Shown here: positions 1-8,861 of the stretch, in pieces
How positions within the stretch are numbered: position 1 is the first letter of the stretch
How the letters are laid out: each line of letters opens with the position of its first letter
From: Robertkochia flava
Lineage (GTDB): Bacteria > Bacteroidota > Bacteroidia > Flavobacteriales > Flavobacteriaceae
NCBI RefSeq assembly: GCF_020166515.1
Contig: NZ_JAINZT010000008.1
Location: 62,001-126,000, forward strand
Direction: 5' to 3'
DNA: 64,000 nucleotides
Program-made: the position numbers and the translations under genes
The notes under the pieces: generated by a model
The model's input: the letters and a program-made list of their open reading frames with translations, nothing else
What the model was told of the DNA's origin: nothing
Database searches by the model: none

Positions 1-897
1 ACTCCCGGAATTTATACTCCGGAACAGGTCGAAGGATGGAAGAAGGTGACCAAAAGGGTACACGAGAAAGACGGGAAGATCTTTATTCAGCTCTGGCATG
101 TGGGAAGGATGTCGCATCCCGATTTTCACAACGGAGAATTACCTTTAGCGCCCTCGGCCATTAATCCCGGGGCACAGTCTTATACTCCGGAGGGATTTAA
201 GGATACGGTTACGCCAAAGGCGATGACCAAAGAAGAGATCCGATCTACGATAGCAGATTTTAAGAATGCGGCCCGCAATGCCATGGAAGCCGGATTCGAC
301 GGTGTAGAGATCCACTCTTCCAACGGGTATTTGTTCCATCAGTTCTTTAACGGAACCTCTAATACCCGTGAAGATGAATACGGGGGCAGTATCGAGAACC
401 GGTCCAGGTTTTTCTTTGAGGTGCTGGATGCGGTGAAGGAGGTGATGCCCGAAAACCGTATCGGAGTTCGGTTCAATCCGTCCCTTCACGGGATCTTCGG
501 AATGGAGATGGATGAGGAGACCATCCCGACCTTTGACCATATCATTAAAAAACTTAATGAATACGATCTTTCCTATGTGCATTTGTCTGAACCATTCAAC
601 GATGTTTCAGAGGTTCCTTTTGCGGTGGAAGAGATCGCAAAGCGCTACCGTCCGATGTATAAAGGTACCCTGATGATCAATAGTGGGTTTGACCGGGAAA
701 GCGGAAATAAGGTAATAGAAGATGGGGAGGCGGATCTCGTGGCCTATGGGAAACCCTTTATTTCGAACCCCGACCTGGTAAAGCGTTTCGAATTAAAAGC
801 CCCATTATCTGATTGGGATGAAGATACCTTCTATGTTCCCGGGAAAAAGGGGTATATCGATTATCCCACCCTGGAAGAAGCCGAGGTGAAATCGTAA
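1..897 (+). CDS. NADH:flavin oxidoreductase / old yellow enzyme family protein (5' partial)
   Basis: FMN-dependent ene-reductase of the old yellow enzyme family, which reduces activated C=C bonds with NAD(P)H. The reading frame is open from base 1, so the N-terminus lies outside the window; a GTG at 46 is internal, not the start. Visible motifs are QLWHVGR (flavin region) and a conserved block beginning VEIHSSNGYL at about 307, whose His (313) and Asn (322) match the substrate-binding His/Asn pair of the family, followed by the usual EYGGSIENR motif. The C-terminal half of the TIM barrel is complete and ends in TAA. A hairpin terminator follows at 918. The physiological substrate cannot be told from sequence. 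Confidence 0.9.
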   Translation, partial: TPGIYTPEQVEGWKKVTKRVHEKDGKIFIQLWHVGRMSHPDFHNGELPLAPSAINPGAQSYTPEGFKDTVTPKAMTKEEIRSTIADFKNAARNAMEAGFDGVEIHSSNGYLFHQFFNGTSNTREDEYGGSIENRSRFFFEVLDAVKEVMPENRIGVRFNPSLHGIFGMEMDEETIPTFDHIIKKLNEYDLSYVHLSEPFNDVSEVPFAVEEIAKRYRPMYKGTLMINSGFDRESGNKVIEDGEADLVAYGKPFISNPDLVKRFELKAPLSDWDEDTFYVPGKKGYIDYPTLEEAEVKS

Positions 898-917
898 TAA
901 AGATCAATATTTTAGAT

Positions 918-949
918 AAAAAGCCGGAGATAAGTTCTTCGGCTTTTTT
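918..949 (+). terminator. Rho-independent terminator after the OYE gene
   Basis: AAAAAGCCG (918-926) pairs with CGGCTTTTT (940-948), giving a 9-bp stem with a T run on the plus strand and an A run on the other side. It can therefore also stop transcription arriving from the convergent hydrolase gene. Confidence 0.8.
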
Positions 950-1023
950 GTGTTGATTGATTCCAGGAAGGGATCCCTGCTGGGATGCGATTTTTACGAT
1001 GGGTGTCGCGCCCCGGGAAAACC

Positions 1024-1974
1024 TTATTTTTCCGATTCAACTGCGTCCAGGAATTCGCGAATACTTTGTAGAAGTTCCGGGAGATTATCTTTCATGGTCG
1101 AATGCCCGGCATCGGAAACTACAGCCACATGGGAATTTGGAATCCTCTGCTGAAAACGTTTCATAGTGGCAGGACGCGCCTCGTCAAATTCTCCTGTTAC
1201 GAAAAGTACGGGTACAGAAACGGAAGCCAGGCCTTCCATATTATCATAAGTTTTCAGGGTTCCACGGGCAGTAAATTCACTGGGTCCCCACATGTAATTG
1301 TACATGAATCGGTTTCCCGGGGCATCAATGGTATCCCATGGATGCGGAGCTGCGGGGTGCCTGTTTCCAAACTTCGACCAATACACCGAATCGGCGGTAC
1401 GGTATTGAGGGGTGTTAAAGTTGTTTATGGCCTCTGCCTCCCGGATCATGGTCTGAATGGAATCTGGCAAGGTGGCTATCAGGGTATCGGCATCGGCTTC
1501 CCAAACCGGGGTACTCAGGTATGGACTGCTGAAGATGATACCTTTTACACCCTCCGGGTATTTTTCGAAGTATTCCAGTTCCAGGGCTGCGCCCCAGCTG
1601 TGTCCCATCAGGTAATAGTCGGTAAGGTTCAGGCTTTTCTTTAACTCATAAACCTGTTCCACAAATTTTTCCACCTTCATCAGGGTAGTGTCGGTATGGT
1701 AGCCTGACCGCCCTGTGCCCAGTTGGTCGAACAGGATAATGGACCTGTCGCTGCTCAGGGGTTCCAGGAAATAGAAATTGCGGTGGGTTCCTCCCGGTCC
1801 GCCGTGCATCATAAGAATCGGAGGTTTACTGCCTTCCCCGATCACCTTGTACCACAGGTTTCCTCCCTCAACGGCAATGGTGCCTTCCCGGGACTTAAGG
1901 GAATGACCTTGTTTACATGAGCTCAGAATACATAATAAAGAGAGGAAAGCAATTGCAAATAAGCGCTGAAACAT
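1024..1974 (-). CDS. Alpha/beta hydrolase, proline iminopeptidase-like lipoprotein
   Basis: Probable exported peptidase (S33-type alpha/beta hydrolase). Start chosen at the ATG at 1974; the frame extends two codons to a TTG at 1980. With this start (316 aa) the protein begins with a lipoprotein signal, LSSC with Cys20. The oxyanion motif HGGPGG is near residues 57-62, the nucleophile is Ser126 in GHSWG, acid Asp264 is in GEFDEARP and base His291 is in DAGHS, so the triad is complete. HGGPGG is characteristic of prolyl iminopeptidases. There is no acidic sorting signal after the Cys. It is the last of three minus-strand genes (amidohydrolase, DUF6624, this) with a 47-nt gap before it. Peptide substrate is an inference from the family. 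Confidence 0.85.
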   Translation of the reverse strand: MFQRLFAIAFLSLLCILSSCKQGHSLKSREGTIAVEGGNLWYKVIGEGSKPPILMMHGGPGGTHRNFYFLEPLSSDRSIILFDQLGTGRSGYHTDTTLMKVEKFVEQVYELKKSLNLTDYYLMGHSWGAALELEYFEKYPEGVKGIIFSSPYLSTPVWEADADTLIATLPDSIQTMIREAEAINNFNTPQYRTADSVYWSKFGNRHPAAPHPWDTIDAPGNRFMYNYMWGPSEFTARGTLKTYDNMEGLASVSVPVLFVTGEFDEARPATMKRFQQRIPNSHVAVVSDAGHSTMKDNLPELLQSIREFLDAVESEK

Positions 1975-2021
1975 AGACAAATGGCTTTGTTTTTAGATTT
2001 TAACAGGAAGCTGGATCATGG

Positions 2022-2714
2022 TTATTTGTATAGTTGAGGCTCGGTAATTCCCTGCTCAAGGAACATTTCTTTGTTCATTTCAAAATGCATCATGGTCATC
2101 TGATTGTAATATTCCTTTAAAGCTGGAAGTGAAAACTCTTTTCTAAGGCTGTCGACACTTGCAGAGTCTGCAAGTCCGAACTTGGGTATGGCCTGGCCAA
2201 CCTCATTATAGGTTACCTGACTCCCGAAGCGCTGAGGTTGGTTGAGGTTAACATTGATCCGATCTTCCAGCATGGCGTAATGGTACTTGTCTGCATTGCC
2301 ATTTTCGATTTCTTTTTCCATGGCCTCGAGTATTTCCTGCTGAAAGGGAATGTCATTATCGGCATGCTGAATGGGTAGCCAAAAGGCTGTGGCTCCTGCT
2401 TCACCAATTTTTTCCACTCCAAGAAAACCGTATTGTTCGAAAAGGTCTTTAATTCTTTTTTGGTTTGCCAATCCAATACTGTCTCTTTTCTCTTTAAATA
2501 TTTCCCAGGCTTTTTTATTGCCATGTTGAGCTGTTAAATCAGCCGGTGGGAGACCGGCATATTTTTGGTCCAGTGCTTGAATTTCTTCCAATTCCAATAA
2601 GATCTTTTCCTTATCGTTCGCTGTAATCTTTAGTTCGCCCCGGCAACCCAAAAGCAGGTGTAGAGCGGATAATAAGATCAGGTTTCTTAGGTGTTTTTGT
2701 TGGAGATGTAGCAT
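2022..2714 (-). CDS. DUF6624-domain lipoprotein
   Basis: A 230-aa lipoprotein with lipobox LLLGC (Cys24). The body carries hallmarks of DUF6624: a conserved LPIQHAD stretch, FQQEILEAM, a later AMLEDRINVN and the PQRFGSQ motif (family pattern DRv.v..g.pQ.YGTQ). The function of the family is unknown. It starts only 5 nt after the amidohydrolase stop, so the two are very probably co-transcribed. Nothing in the sequence indicates catalysis; the conserved His, Asp and Gln residues could be a binding site. Confidence 0.75.
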   Translation of the reverse strand: MLHLQQKHLRNLILLSALHLLLGCRGELKITANDKEKILLELEEIQALDQKYAGLPPADLTAQHGNKKAWEIFKEKRDSIGLANQKRIKDLFEQYGFLGVEKIGEAGATAFWLPIQHADNDIPFQQEILEAMEKEIENGNADKYHYAMLEDRINVNLNQPQRFGSQVTYNEVGQAIPKFGLADSASVDSLRKEFSLPALKEYYNQMTMMHFEMNKEMFLEQGITEPQLYK

Positions 2715-2719
2715 TTCAA

Positions 2720-4003
2720 TTATCTCTTTTTAACCACCTCACCATCTTTCATCACGAACTGCACCGCACCCAGTACAGCGATATCTTTCAGAGGATCTCC
2801 GTTCACGGCTATGATATCTGCCAGAAACCCTTCCTTGATCTGACCCAGCTCCTTCTCCTTCTTAAGGATCATGGCATTGGTAAGGGTAGCACTTTGTATA
2901 GCCTCCAGTTCGGGCATACCTGCCTCCACCATGTATACGAATTCACGGGCGTTCTCCCCGTGGGTAAATACCCCGGCATCCGTTCCAAAAGCGATGCCCA
3001 CTCCTTTTTTATAGGCCTTGGTAAATGTGTTCTGGATCTTTGGGCCGATCTCCAGGGCTTTTTCGGCAATTCTTGGGGGGAAGTAACCGGGTTTTTCGGC
3101 ATTCATCGATACATCTTTTCCAGCCGTAATGGTGGGTACGAGATAGGCGTCGTGCTCGACCATCAGGTCCATGGTCTCCTCACTCATCAGGGTGCCGTGT
3201 TCTATGGTCTTTACCCCACCCAGAACGGCACGCTGCATTCCCTCATCCCCATGAGCATGTGCAGCCACATGGTAGCCGTAGTCGCTTGCCACTTTGCAGA
3301 TCTCTTTGATCTCTTCAAGGGTGAATTGCGGATTCTGACTGTTTTGAGCCATACTTAGCACGCCCCCGGTAGCGGTGATCTTGATGCAATCGGCTCCGTT
3401 CTTATAGCGTTGTCTTACCGCTTTCCTGGCGTCTGCAACCCCATTGATCACCCCTTCTTCTGGACCCGGGTCTCCGGCAAGATCCGGGCGGTACCCATTG
3501 GTGGGGTCTGCATGTCCACCGGTTGTTCCGATGGCCTTTCCGGCAGTGAAGATCCTCGGTCCGGTTACCAGCCCACGATTGATGGCATCCCTCAGGGCAA
3601 TATTTACTCCTGTTCCCCCGAGATCTCTTACGCTGGTAAATCCTGCCTGCAGGGTCCGGGAGGCAATTTCCTGGGCCCGGAATGCGATATCGGCTTCACT
3701 CAAAGTGAATTTTTCCAAATAAGCCGAAGGGCTCGTTTCGCCTTCGATATGCACGTGGAAATCGATGAGTCCGGGCAGTACCGTCATTTCTTTAAGGTCT
3801 ATTACCCGGATGCTTGCATCCTGTGGGGTGAGATATCCTTTTTTGATGGAAGCGATCTGATTACCCGAAATAATAAGGGTTTGTTCTTGCAGGTATTTTC
3901 CGGAGGTCACATCCAGTACTTTTCCGCACTGAAGATATATGTCCTGAGCAAAACCGGATAAAGAGGCAAGCAGGAAGCCTGCAATTAGCAGTAGTTTTTT
4001 CAT
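2720..4003 (-). CDS. Exported metal-dependent amidohydrolase (imidazolonepropionase / Xaa-Pro dipeptidase-like)
   Basis: A 427-aa protein with a type I signal peptide (residues 1-20, ending SGFAQ), so periplasmic or secreted. Metal-site residues of the amidohydrolase superfamily are all present: His83 and His85 in DFHVH, Lys208 (probably carboxylated) in CIKIT, His249 and His251 in AAHAHG, His269 in TIEHG, and Asp342 in GTDAG. This subgroup includes prolidase-like carboxypeptidases and hydrolases of cyclic amides. The next two genes are a DUF6624 lipoprotein and a peptidase-like hydrolase, so peptide breakdown is a reasonable inference. Exact substrate unknown. Confidence 0.85.
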   Translation of the reverse strand: MKKLLLIAGFLLASLSGFAQDIYLQCGKVLDVTSGKYLQEQTLIISGNQIASIKKGYLTPQDASIRVIDLKEMTVLPGLIDFHVHIEGETSPSAYLEKFTLSEADIAFRAQEIASRTLQAGFTSVRDLGGTGVNIALRDAINRGLVTGPRIFTAGKAIGTTGGHADPTNGYRPDLAGDPGPEEGVINGVADARKAVRQRYKNGADCIKITATGGVLSMAQNSQNPQFTLEEIKEICKVASDYGYHVAAHAHGDEGMQRAVLGGVKTIEHGTLMSEETMDLMVEHDAYLVPTITAGKDVSMNAEKPGYFPPRIAEKALEIGPKIQNTFTKAYKKGVGIAFGTDAGVFTHGENAREFVYMVEAGMPELEAIQSATLTNAMILKKEKELGQIKEGFLADIIAVNGDPLKDIAVLGAVQFVMKDGEVVKKR

Positions 4004-4032
4004 AAAAGCAGTAGTATTTGGTTCGTTAAGAA

Positions 4033-4054
4033 CACCCCTGCCGGGGCAGGGGTG
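4033..4054 (-). terminator. Strong GC-rich hairpin between galE and the amidohydrolase gene
   Basis: CACCCCTGCC and GGCAGGGGTG form a near-perfect 22-nt palindromic hairpin 24 nt after the galE stop. The T run on the minus strand is weak (GTTCTT), so it may be an attenuator or an mRNA-stabilising hairpin, not a complete terminator. Confidence 0.45.
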
Positions 4055-4077
4055 AGAAAACTGCTTCTAAGATAAAC

Positions 4078-5094
4078 TTATTTTCTGATTTTTTGTTCCC
4101 ATTTCCAGGCAGAAGCCAGGGCCTCATCTAATGTGGAGGCGGCCTTCCATCCCAAAATGTCGTTTGCTTTGGAAGTATCTGCATAAGCAGCTATAACATC
4201 TCCCGGACGACGGTCTGTAATGCGGTAATTCAGCTTTTTACCGGACACCCTTTCGAAGCTTTCAATAACTTCAAGTACAGAACTTCCCTTTCCCGTTCCC
4301 AGGTTAAAGAACTCACAGTTGTCGGGGTTCTTTTTATGAAGCAACCGTTCCAGAGCCACCACATGGGCTTTCGCCAGGTCGGTCACATGGATGTAATCGC
4401 GAATACAGGTCCCGTCGTTAGTGGGGTAGTCATCTCCGAAAACGGCCAGCTGTTCCCTGAGACCAATGGCGGTTTGGGTAATAAAGGGCACCAGGTTTTG
4501 AGGTACGCCTATTGGGAGTTCTCCGATATGAGCAGTGGGATGGGCGCCGATCGGATTGAAATAACGCAGACAGATCGCATTGAGCTGAGTGTTTACCCTG
4601 CAGGTGTCCTTAATGATCTCTTCCCCGATCTGTTTGGTGTTGCCGTAAGGTGATTCTGCTGGTTTAACGGGAGCATTTTCCGTGATAGGGAGTTCTTCTG
4701 CCTGCCCGTAAACCGTGCAGGAAGAACTGAATATGAAATTGGCTTTTTCCTTCTTGCTTAATTCCTGGAGTACATATACCAGGGTATTGATGTTGTTTTC
4801 GTAATATAATAACGGATTTTCGACGCTTTCTCCTACCGCCTTACTGGCAGCAAAGTGAATCACCCCTTCTATATCGGGGTTTCTGCGGAAAAAATCGGAA
4901 ACCTTGTTCCTGTCTCTGAGGTCCAGTTTCTCAAATTCCGGAGGGATACCCGTAATGGCTGTAATCCCTTCGAGAACTTCGATCCCCGCATTAGAAAGGT
5001 TGTCAATGATGAGAACATCAAAGCCTTTGTTTTGTAATTCAACAACGGTATGGGAACCGATAAAACCGAGTCCTCCGGTAACAAGTATCTTCAT
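4078..5094 (-). CDS. galE: UDP-glucose 4-epimerase
   Basis: Interconverts UDP-glucose and UDP-galactose (cytoplasmic; extended SDR family). 338 aa, the normal length. The NAD-binding motif GGLGFIGSH is at residues 7-15. The catalytic site is SSSCTVYG (123-130) plus Tyr150-x3-Lys154. It has the expected PYGNTK, RYFNPIGAH and DGTCIRDYIHV blocks of GalE proteins. It starts 17 nt after the DegT aminotransferase gene, so the pair form an operon, and the divergent neighbour is waaA. The context suggests sugar nucleotide supply for surface polysaccharide. Confidence 0.96.
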   Translation of the reverse strand: MKILVTGGLGFIGSHTVVELQNKGFDVLIIDNLSNAGIEVLEGITAITGIPPEFEKLDLRDRNKVSDFFRRNPDIEGVIHFAASKAVGESVENPLLYYENNINTLVYVLQELSKKEKANFIFSSSCTVYGQAEELPITENAPVKPAESPYGNTKQIGEEIIKDTCRVNTQLNAICLRYFNPIGAHPTAHIGELPIGVPQNLVPFITQTAIGLREQLAVFGDDYPTNDGTCIRDYIHVTDLAKAHVVALERLLHKKNPDNCEFFNLGTGKGSSVLEVIESFERVSGKKLNYRITDRRPGDVIAAYADTSKANDILGWKAASTLDEALASAWKWEQKIRK

Positions 5095-5111
5095 AGGGTA
5101 GTTTAGGATGT

Positions 5112-6263
5112 TTAGCTCAGGAAATTCTTTATGGTATTGGTGATGTAATTGATCTGTTCGTCATCAAGTTCGGTATGCATGGGCAAAGAGATCACTTCCT
5201 GCACCAGGGTGTTGGTTACCTTAAAATTCTCCTCTTTATACCTGGTGTCGGTATAGGCCTTTTGCTTGTGTAACGGAATCGGGTAATAAATACCAAACGG
5301 AATTCCCTTTTCCACAAGATGCTGGGCCAATGCATCCCGCTTCCCGTTGGTGATACGAAGGGTGTATTGATGGAAGACATGGCAATCGCATTGATCGCAG
5401 ATGCTTTCACACCCGTTAGCCATCTGAGGGATCTTCACATGTTCGGTTTCGCGGAAGGCAGTATTGTATTTTCGGGCCGCATCACGACGCTTGTTATTAT
5501 ACAGATCAAGCAGTGGGAGTTTGGCGCGCAGCACGGCAGCCTGGATAGAATCCAGTCGCGAATTCACGCCTACAACATCGTGGTGATAGCGTTCGTACAT
5601 CCCGTGATTTACGATACCCCGTATGGTATGCGCAAGGTCGTCATCGTTGGTAAAAATGGCTCCGCCATCTCCGTAACACCCCAGGTTCTTGGAGGGGAAG
5701 AAGGATGTGGCAGCCACATGTCCGATGGTCCCGGATTTTTTCTTTGTACCGTCGGCAAAAGTGTAGGAAGCCCCAATACCTTGTGCATTATCTTCGATAA
5801 CATAAAGGTTGTGCTCTCTGGCGATCTCCATGATCGCATCCATATTGGCGCACTGACCGAAAAGATGCACCGGAACAATGGCTTTGGTTTTAGGGGTAAT
5901 AGCTTTCTTTACCGCTTCGATATCAATATTGAAATTGTTTTCATCTACATCTACCAGCACAGGGGTGAGCTGTAATAGGGCGATCACCTCAACGGTAGCT
6001 GCAAAGGTGAAGTCGGCCGTGATCACCTCATCGCCTGGTTGAAGATCTAATCCCATCATTGCGATCTGGAGAGCATCGGTTCCGTTTGCGCAGGGGATTA
6101 CGTGTTTAACATCCAGGTATCCCTCCAGTTCTTTCTGGAATTCCCTCACCTCAGGGCCATTGATAAAAGTGGCCGTTTCAAGCACTTCATTTATGGAATT
6201 ATTTACCCGGTCTTTTATGAATTCGTATTGACCCTGCAGGTCAACCATCTGAATTTTCCTCAT
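5112..6263 (-). CDS. DegT/DnrJ/EryC1/StrS family PLP-dependent sugar aminotransferase
   Basis: 383 aa. Transfers an amino group to a keto sugar nucleotide, as in O-antigen or glycan precursor synthesis. PLP lysine is Lys192 in FFPSKNLG; the cofactor-binding ED158NAQG motif and the GTDALQ phosphate-binding motif (61-66) are present. The C-terminal third carries an uncommon cysteine cluster, CESICDQCDC, just before the usual HQYTLRI strand. A good -7 promoter element (TAATTTTG) lies 32 nt upstream, and galE follows after 17 nt. The specific sugar cannot be deduced; related enzymes make 3- or 4-amino sugars. Confidence 0.9.
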   Translation of the reverse strand: MRKIQMVDLQGQYEFIKDRVNNSINEVLETATFINGPEVREFQKELEGYLDVKHVIPCANGTDALQIAMMGLDLQPGDEVITADFTFAATVEVIALLQLTPVLVDVDENNFNIDIEAVKKAITPKTKAIVPVHLFGQCANMDAIMEIAREHNLYVIEDNAQGIGASYTFADGTKKKSGTIGHVAATSFFPSKNLGCYGDGGAIFTNDDDLAHTIRGIVNHGMYERYHHDVVGVNSRLDSIQAAVLRAKLPLLDLYNNKRRDAARKYNTAFRETEHVKIPQMANGCESICDQCDCHVFHQYTLRITNGKRDALAQHLVEKGIPFGIYYPIPLHKQKAYTDTRYKEENFKVTNTLVQEVISLPMHTELDDEQINYITNTIKNFLS

Positions 6264-6294
6264 CCAATCAACATCTTAATGATTACTATACCTG

Positions 6295-6302
6295 CAAAAT
6301 TA
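6295..6302 (-). promoter_or_regulatory. -7 promoter element for the aminotransferase-galE operon
   Basis: On the minus strand this reads TAATTTTG, an exact match to the Bacteroidota TAnnTTTG element. No TTG was found at the right distance upstream. Predicted transcription start is near 6288, about 25 nt before the start codon. Confidence 0.45.
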
Positions 6303-6361
6303 AGGAACTGGGATCAATGAATTATGAGAAAGAACCGTAATTTAGCCCCAAACTCGAAAAA

Positions 6362-7606
6362 GTGCTCTTTGTTTACGACCTACTGGTATATTTAAGCGGT
6401 TTTTTTATACGGATCCTGGCTGTATTCAGTCCAAAGCTTTCCCTTTTTGTGAAGGGGAGGAAGCATGTTTTTGATGATCTTAAAAAGCAGATCCATGCCG
6501 GCGACAGGGTGATCTGGTTTCACACGGCTTCCCTGGGAGAATTTGAACAAGGTTTGCCGGTGATGGAACAAACCCGAAGGGATTTTCCGGAACATAAGAT
6601 CGTGCTGAGCTTTTTTTCCCCTTCAGGTTATGAGGTTAAAAAGCATACTCCTGCAGCAGATGTGGTGTGTTACCTGCCCCTGGATACAAAAGCAAATGCC
6701 CGGAAGTTTCTCGATATCGTGCAACCTGAGTTGGCAATTTTTGTGAAATACGAATTCTGGCCGAATTACCTGAAGGCATTGCATAGCCGCAATATCGATA
6801 CCCTTCTTATTTCTGCCATCTTCAGGAAAGACCAGGCTTTTTTTAAGCCTTATGGCACTGTTTTGAGAAATTCTCTTGAGGCTTTTACCCATCTTTTTGT
6901 TCAGGATGTAAACTCGGAAGCTCTGCTCAGGTCTGTTGGAGTCAACAGGGTAAGTGTAAGCGGCGATACCCGTTTTGACCGGGTGTATGAGATCCTTTCC
7001 AGGGATAATTCCCTGGAGTTCATGGAACGTTTTAAAGGTCAGGCGCATCTCTTTGTGGCCGGCAGTACCTGGCCGGAGGATGAGGCGGTTATACTTCCCT
7101 ACATCAACGGTCACGATCACCCCCATCTTAAATATGTGATCGCCCCGCACAACATTAAACCCAGGGCTATGGAAGAGCTGGCTCAAAAAGCCGGGAAAGA
7201 TGCAGTTCGTTATTCACAGATGAAGGACTCCGATCTGGAGCAGGCCAGGGTGTTGATTCTCGATACCATAGGCCTCTTAACCAAGGTGTACAGCTATGCA
7301 GATATAGCTTATGTAGGAGGAGGCATGGGAAAAACAGGACTTCATAACACCCTTGAGCCCGCTGTATTTGGTATTCCGGTAATAACAGGCCCTCATTATC
7401 AGGGCTTTCGGGAAGCCGAACTATTGGTTGAGTACGGCGGGATCGTGGTGGCCACCGATAAAAATTCTTTTGCTAAAACGGTTGATCAACTTCTTGTAAA
7501 TGAAGAAGTTGTAAGAAAAAAAGGGGCTATAAATAAAGAATTTATAGAAAAAAACAGGGGTGCCGTGATCCAAATAGGGGAGTATGTGCGTACATTAATC
7601 AGATAG
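6362..7606 (+). CDS. waaA: 3-deoxy-D-manno-octulosonic acid (Kdo) transferase
   Basis: Adds Kdo to lipid A precursors at the inner membrane, the first step of the LPS core. 414 aa, normal length. GTG at 6362 is the only possible start: an in-frame TAA lies at 6338 with no ATG between. There is an N-terminal hydrophobic anchor (residues 5-25). The catalytic base is Glu60 in HTASLGE, equivalent to the family's HxxSxGE motif. VAGSTWPEDE and GGMGKTGLHNTLEP match the conserved GT-B C-terminal motifs (GGsl...GgHNpLEP). Divergent from the aminotransferase-galE pair, consistent with a surface-sugar theme. Confidence 0.94.
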   Translation: MLFVYDLLVYLSGFFIRILAVFSPKLSLFVKGRKHVFDDLKKQIHAGDRVIWFHTASLGEFEQGLPVMEQTRRDFPEHKIVLSFFSPSGYEVKKHTPAADVVCYLPLDTKANARKFLDIVQPELAIFVKYEFWPNYLKALHSRNIDTLLISAIFRKDQAFFKPYGTVLRNSLEAFTHLFVQDVNSEALLRSVGVNRVSVSGDTRFDRVYEILSRDNSLEFMERFKGQAHLFVAGSTWPEDEAVILPYINGHDHPHLKYVIAPHNIKPRAMEELAQKAGKDAVRYSQMKDSDLEQARVLILDTIGLLTKVYSYADIAYVGGGMGKTGLHNTLEPAVFGIPVITGPHYQGFREAELLVEYGGIVVATDKNSFAKTVDQLLVNEEVVRKKGAINKEFIEKNRGAVIQIGEYVRTLIR

Positions 7607-7715
7607 TATTTAACGGATTTTTATTAAAAAAAATGTTAAATATTTTTTGCAGAGTATCGAAGAAAATCGTTTTTTCGTAGTGCAACTTTTATTTAGTAAA
7701 ACTAAAACACAAACC

Positions 7716-7964
7716 ATGAAAAAAGTTATTTTAAGCCTTGCCCTAGTGCTAGCAATGGGAGTTTCATTAACTTCTTGTAGAGAAACCAAAAAAGACGCTG
7801 AGACTACTGTTGAAGATGCTACTGAGCAAGTAGAGGAGGCAGCAGACGAAGCTGGTGACGCTATGGAAGAGGCTGCTGAAGAAACTGGTGAAGCAGTTGA
7901 AGAAGCTGTAGAAGAAGGTGAAGAGGCTGTTGAGGAAGCTGTAGATAGTCTTACTCAGGAGTAA
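7716..7964 (+). CDS. Small acidic lipoprotein with Glu/Ala heptad-like repeats
   Basis: 82 aa from the ATG at 7716; the open frame extends further upstream to 7647, but only this ATG gives a lipoprotein signal (MKKVILSLAL, lipobox SLTSC, Cys21). The mature part is almost entirely Glu, Ala, Val, Asp and Gly in a repeating EEA(V/x)EEA pattern, predicting a long acidic amphipathic helix or coiled coil. Similar acidic lipoproteins are common in Flavobacteriia and have no assigned function. It is a single-gene unit with a clear terminator 36 nt after the stop. I do not recognise a named family. Confidence 0.75.
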   Translation: MKKVILSLALVLAMGVSLTSCRETKKDAETTVEDATEQVEEAADEAGDAMEEAAEETGEAVEEAVEEGEEAVEEAVDSLTQE

Positions 7965-7998
7965 TCCAAAATAGACCTTCTAACTAACTGAAAAAATT

Positions 7999-8026
7999 GA
8001 GCTCTGCATTGCAGGGCCTTTTTTTT
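7999..8026 (+). terminator. Rho-independent terminator after the acidic lipoprotein
   Basis: GCTCTGC (8001-8007) pairs with GCAGGGC (8011-8017, one G:U), a 3-nt loop lies between, and an eight-T run follows (8019-8026). Confidence 0.8.
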
Positions 8027-8090
8027 GCCATAATGTCTGGGGAATATTCTGGTTCGATTTGCTTATTTTAGGGTAGACAAAGCGGTATTT

Positions 8091-8831
8091 ATGTGTTACC
8101 ATACCAGCCAGACCCGGACCACCTCCCAGCTGGAAACGCGTTTCAAGGCAAAACGCGATCCGGCCTTTGAAATTGGGGAGCGCGATTTTACCTTCTACCA
8201 TTCCAATGGTTTTGCGCATCAGAATCTTTTGATGATCCCTCAGGAAGCTGCGACATTACTTAGTCCGGCCATGTGGGGGATTATTCCGGAAGACAGGTTG
8301 GGGATTACTCATAAGCAATACTACAAAGAGAGTATTCGGTTTGGCAGTGGCCTTAATGCCCGTTCAGAGAAGTTATTCGATCATTTCATATATAAACACG
8401 CAGCTCTTTCCCGTCGCTGCCTGGTTCCTGTTGATGGGTTTTTTGAACCTCATGAACACCAGAAAAAGAAGTTTCCATTTTACATCCACCGAAAAGACCG
8501 TGAGAGTTTTGCCATTGCCGGTATCTATAACCGAAGCCGTGATGGTTATGTGACCATGGCCTTGCTAACCACGGAAGCCTCTCCCTTTTTTGCGCGTATC
8601 CACAATGTGAAGAAACGACAGCCGGTTATTATTCCCACATCCCTGGAAAAGGAATGGCTCAATCCCCAACTGGATGCCGGGGCCGTACATGCCCTTCTTC
8701 GAGAAGGGCGCAGGGATGACCCTTTTCAGGCCTATCCTGTGAGCAAGGACCTGTATCGCACTGCAGTGGATTCAAACAGGGAGGAGATCCTGATGGAAAA
8801 AAAATATCCCGACCTTGACACACTTTTTTAA
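8091..8831 (+). CDS. SOS response-associated peptidase / abasic-site DNA-protein crosslinking protein (YedK/HMCES family)
   Basis: 246 aa, DUF159 (SRAP) family. These proteins form a thiazolidine link between Cys2 and abasic sites in single-stranded DNA and shield them. The start Met followed directly by Cys2 (MCYH) fixes the start, because Cys2 must be exposed by Met removal. Other active-site residues are in place: Asn89 in GLNARSE, Glu119 in VDGFFEP and His171 in ARIHNV. The usual HxRMP motif is altered here (HNVKKRQP). It stands alone between the acidic lipoprotein and the convergent GH3 gene. Confidence 0.92.
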   Translation: MCYHTSQTRTTSQLETRFKAKRDPAFEIGERDFTFYHSNGFAHQNLLMIPQEAATLLSPAMWGIIPEDRLGITHKQYYKESIRFGSGLNARSEKLFDHFIYKHAALSRRCLVPVDGFFEPHEHQKKKFPFYIHRKDRESFAIAGIYNRSRDGYVTMALLTTEASPFFARIHNVKKRQPVIIPTSLEKEWLNPQLDAGAVHALLREGRRDDPFQAYPVSKDLYRTAVDSNREEILMEKKYPDLDTLF

Positions 8832-8861
8832 GCAGTCAGGCCGGGAAAGGTCAGGGGAAAA

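Noticed and set aside
1102-1644. Plus-strand ORF of 180 codons opposite the hydrolase
   Set aside because: Antisense to a gene with an intact catalytic triad; no family resemblance.
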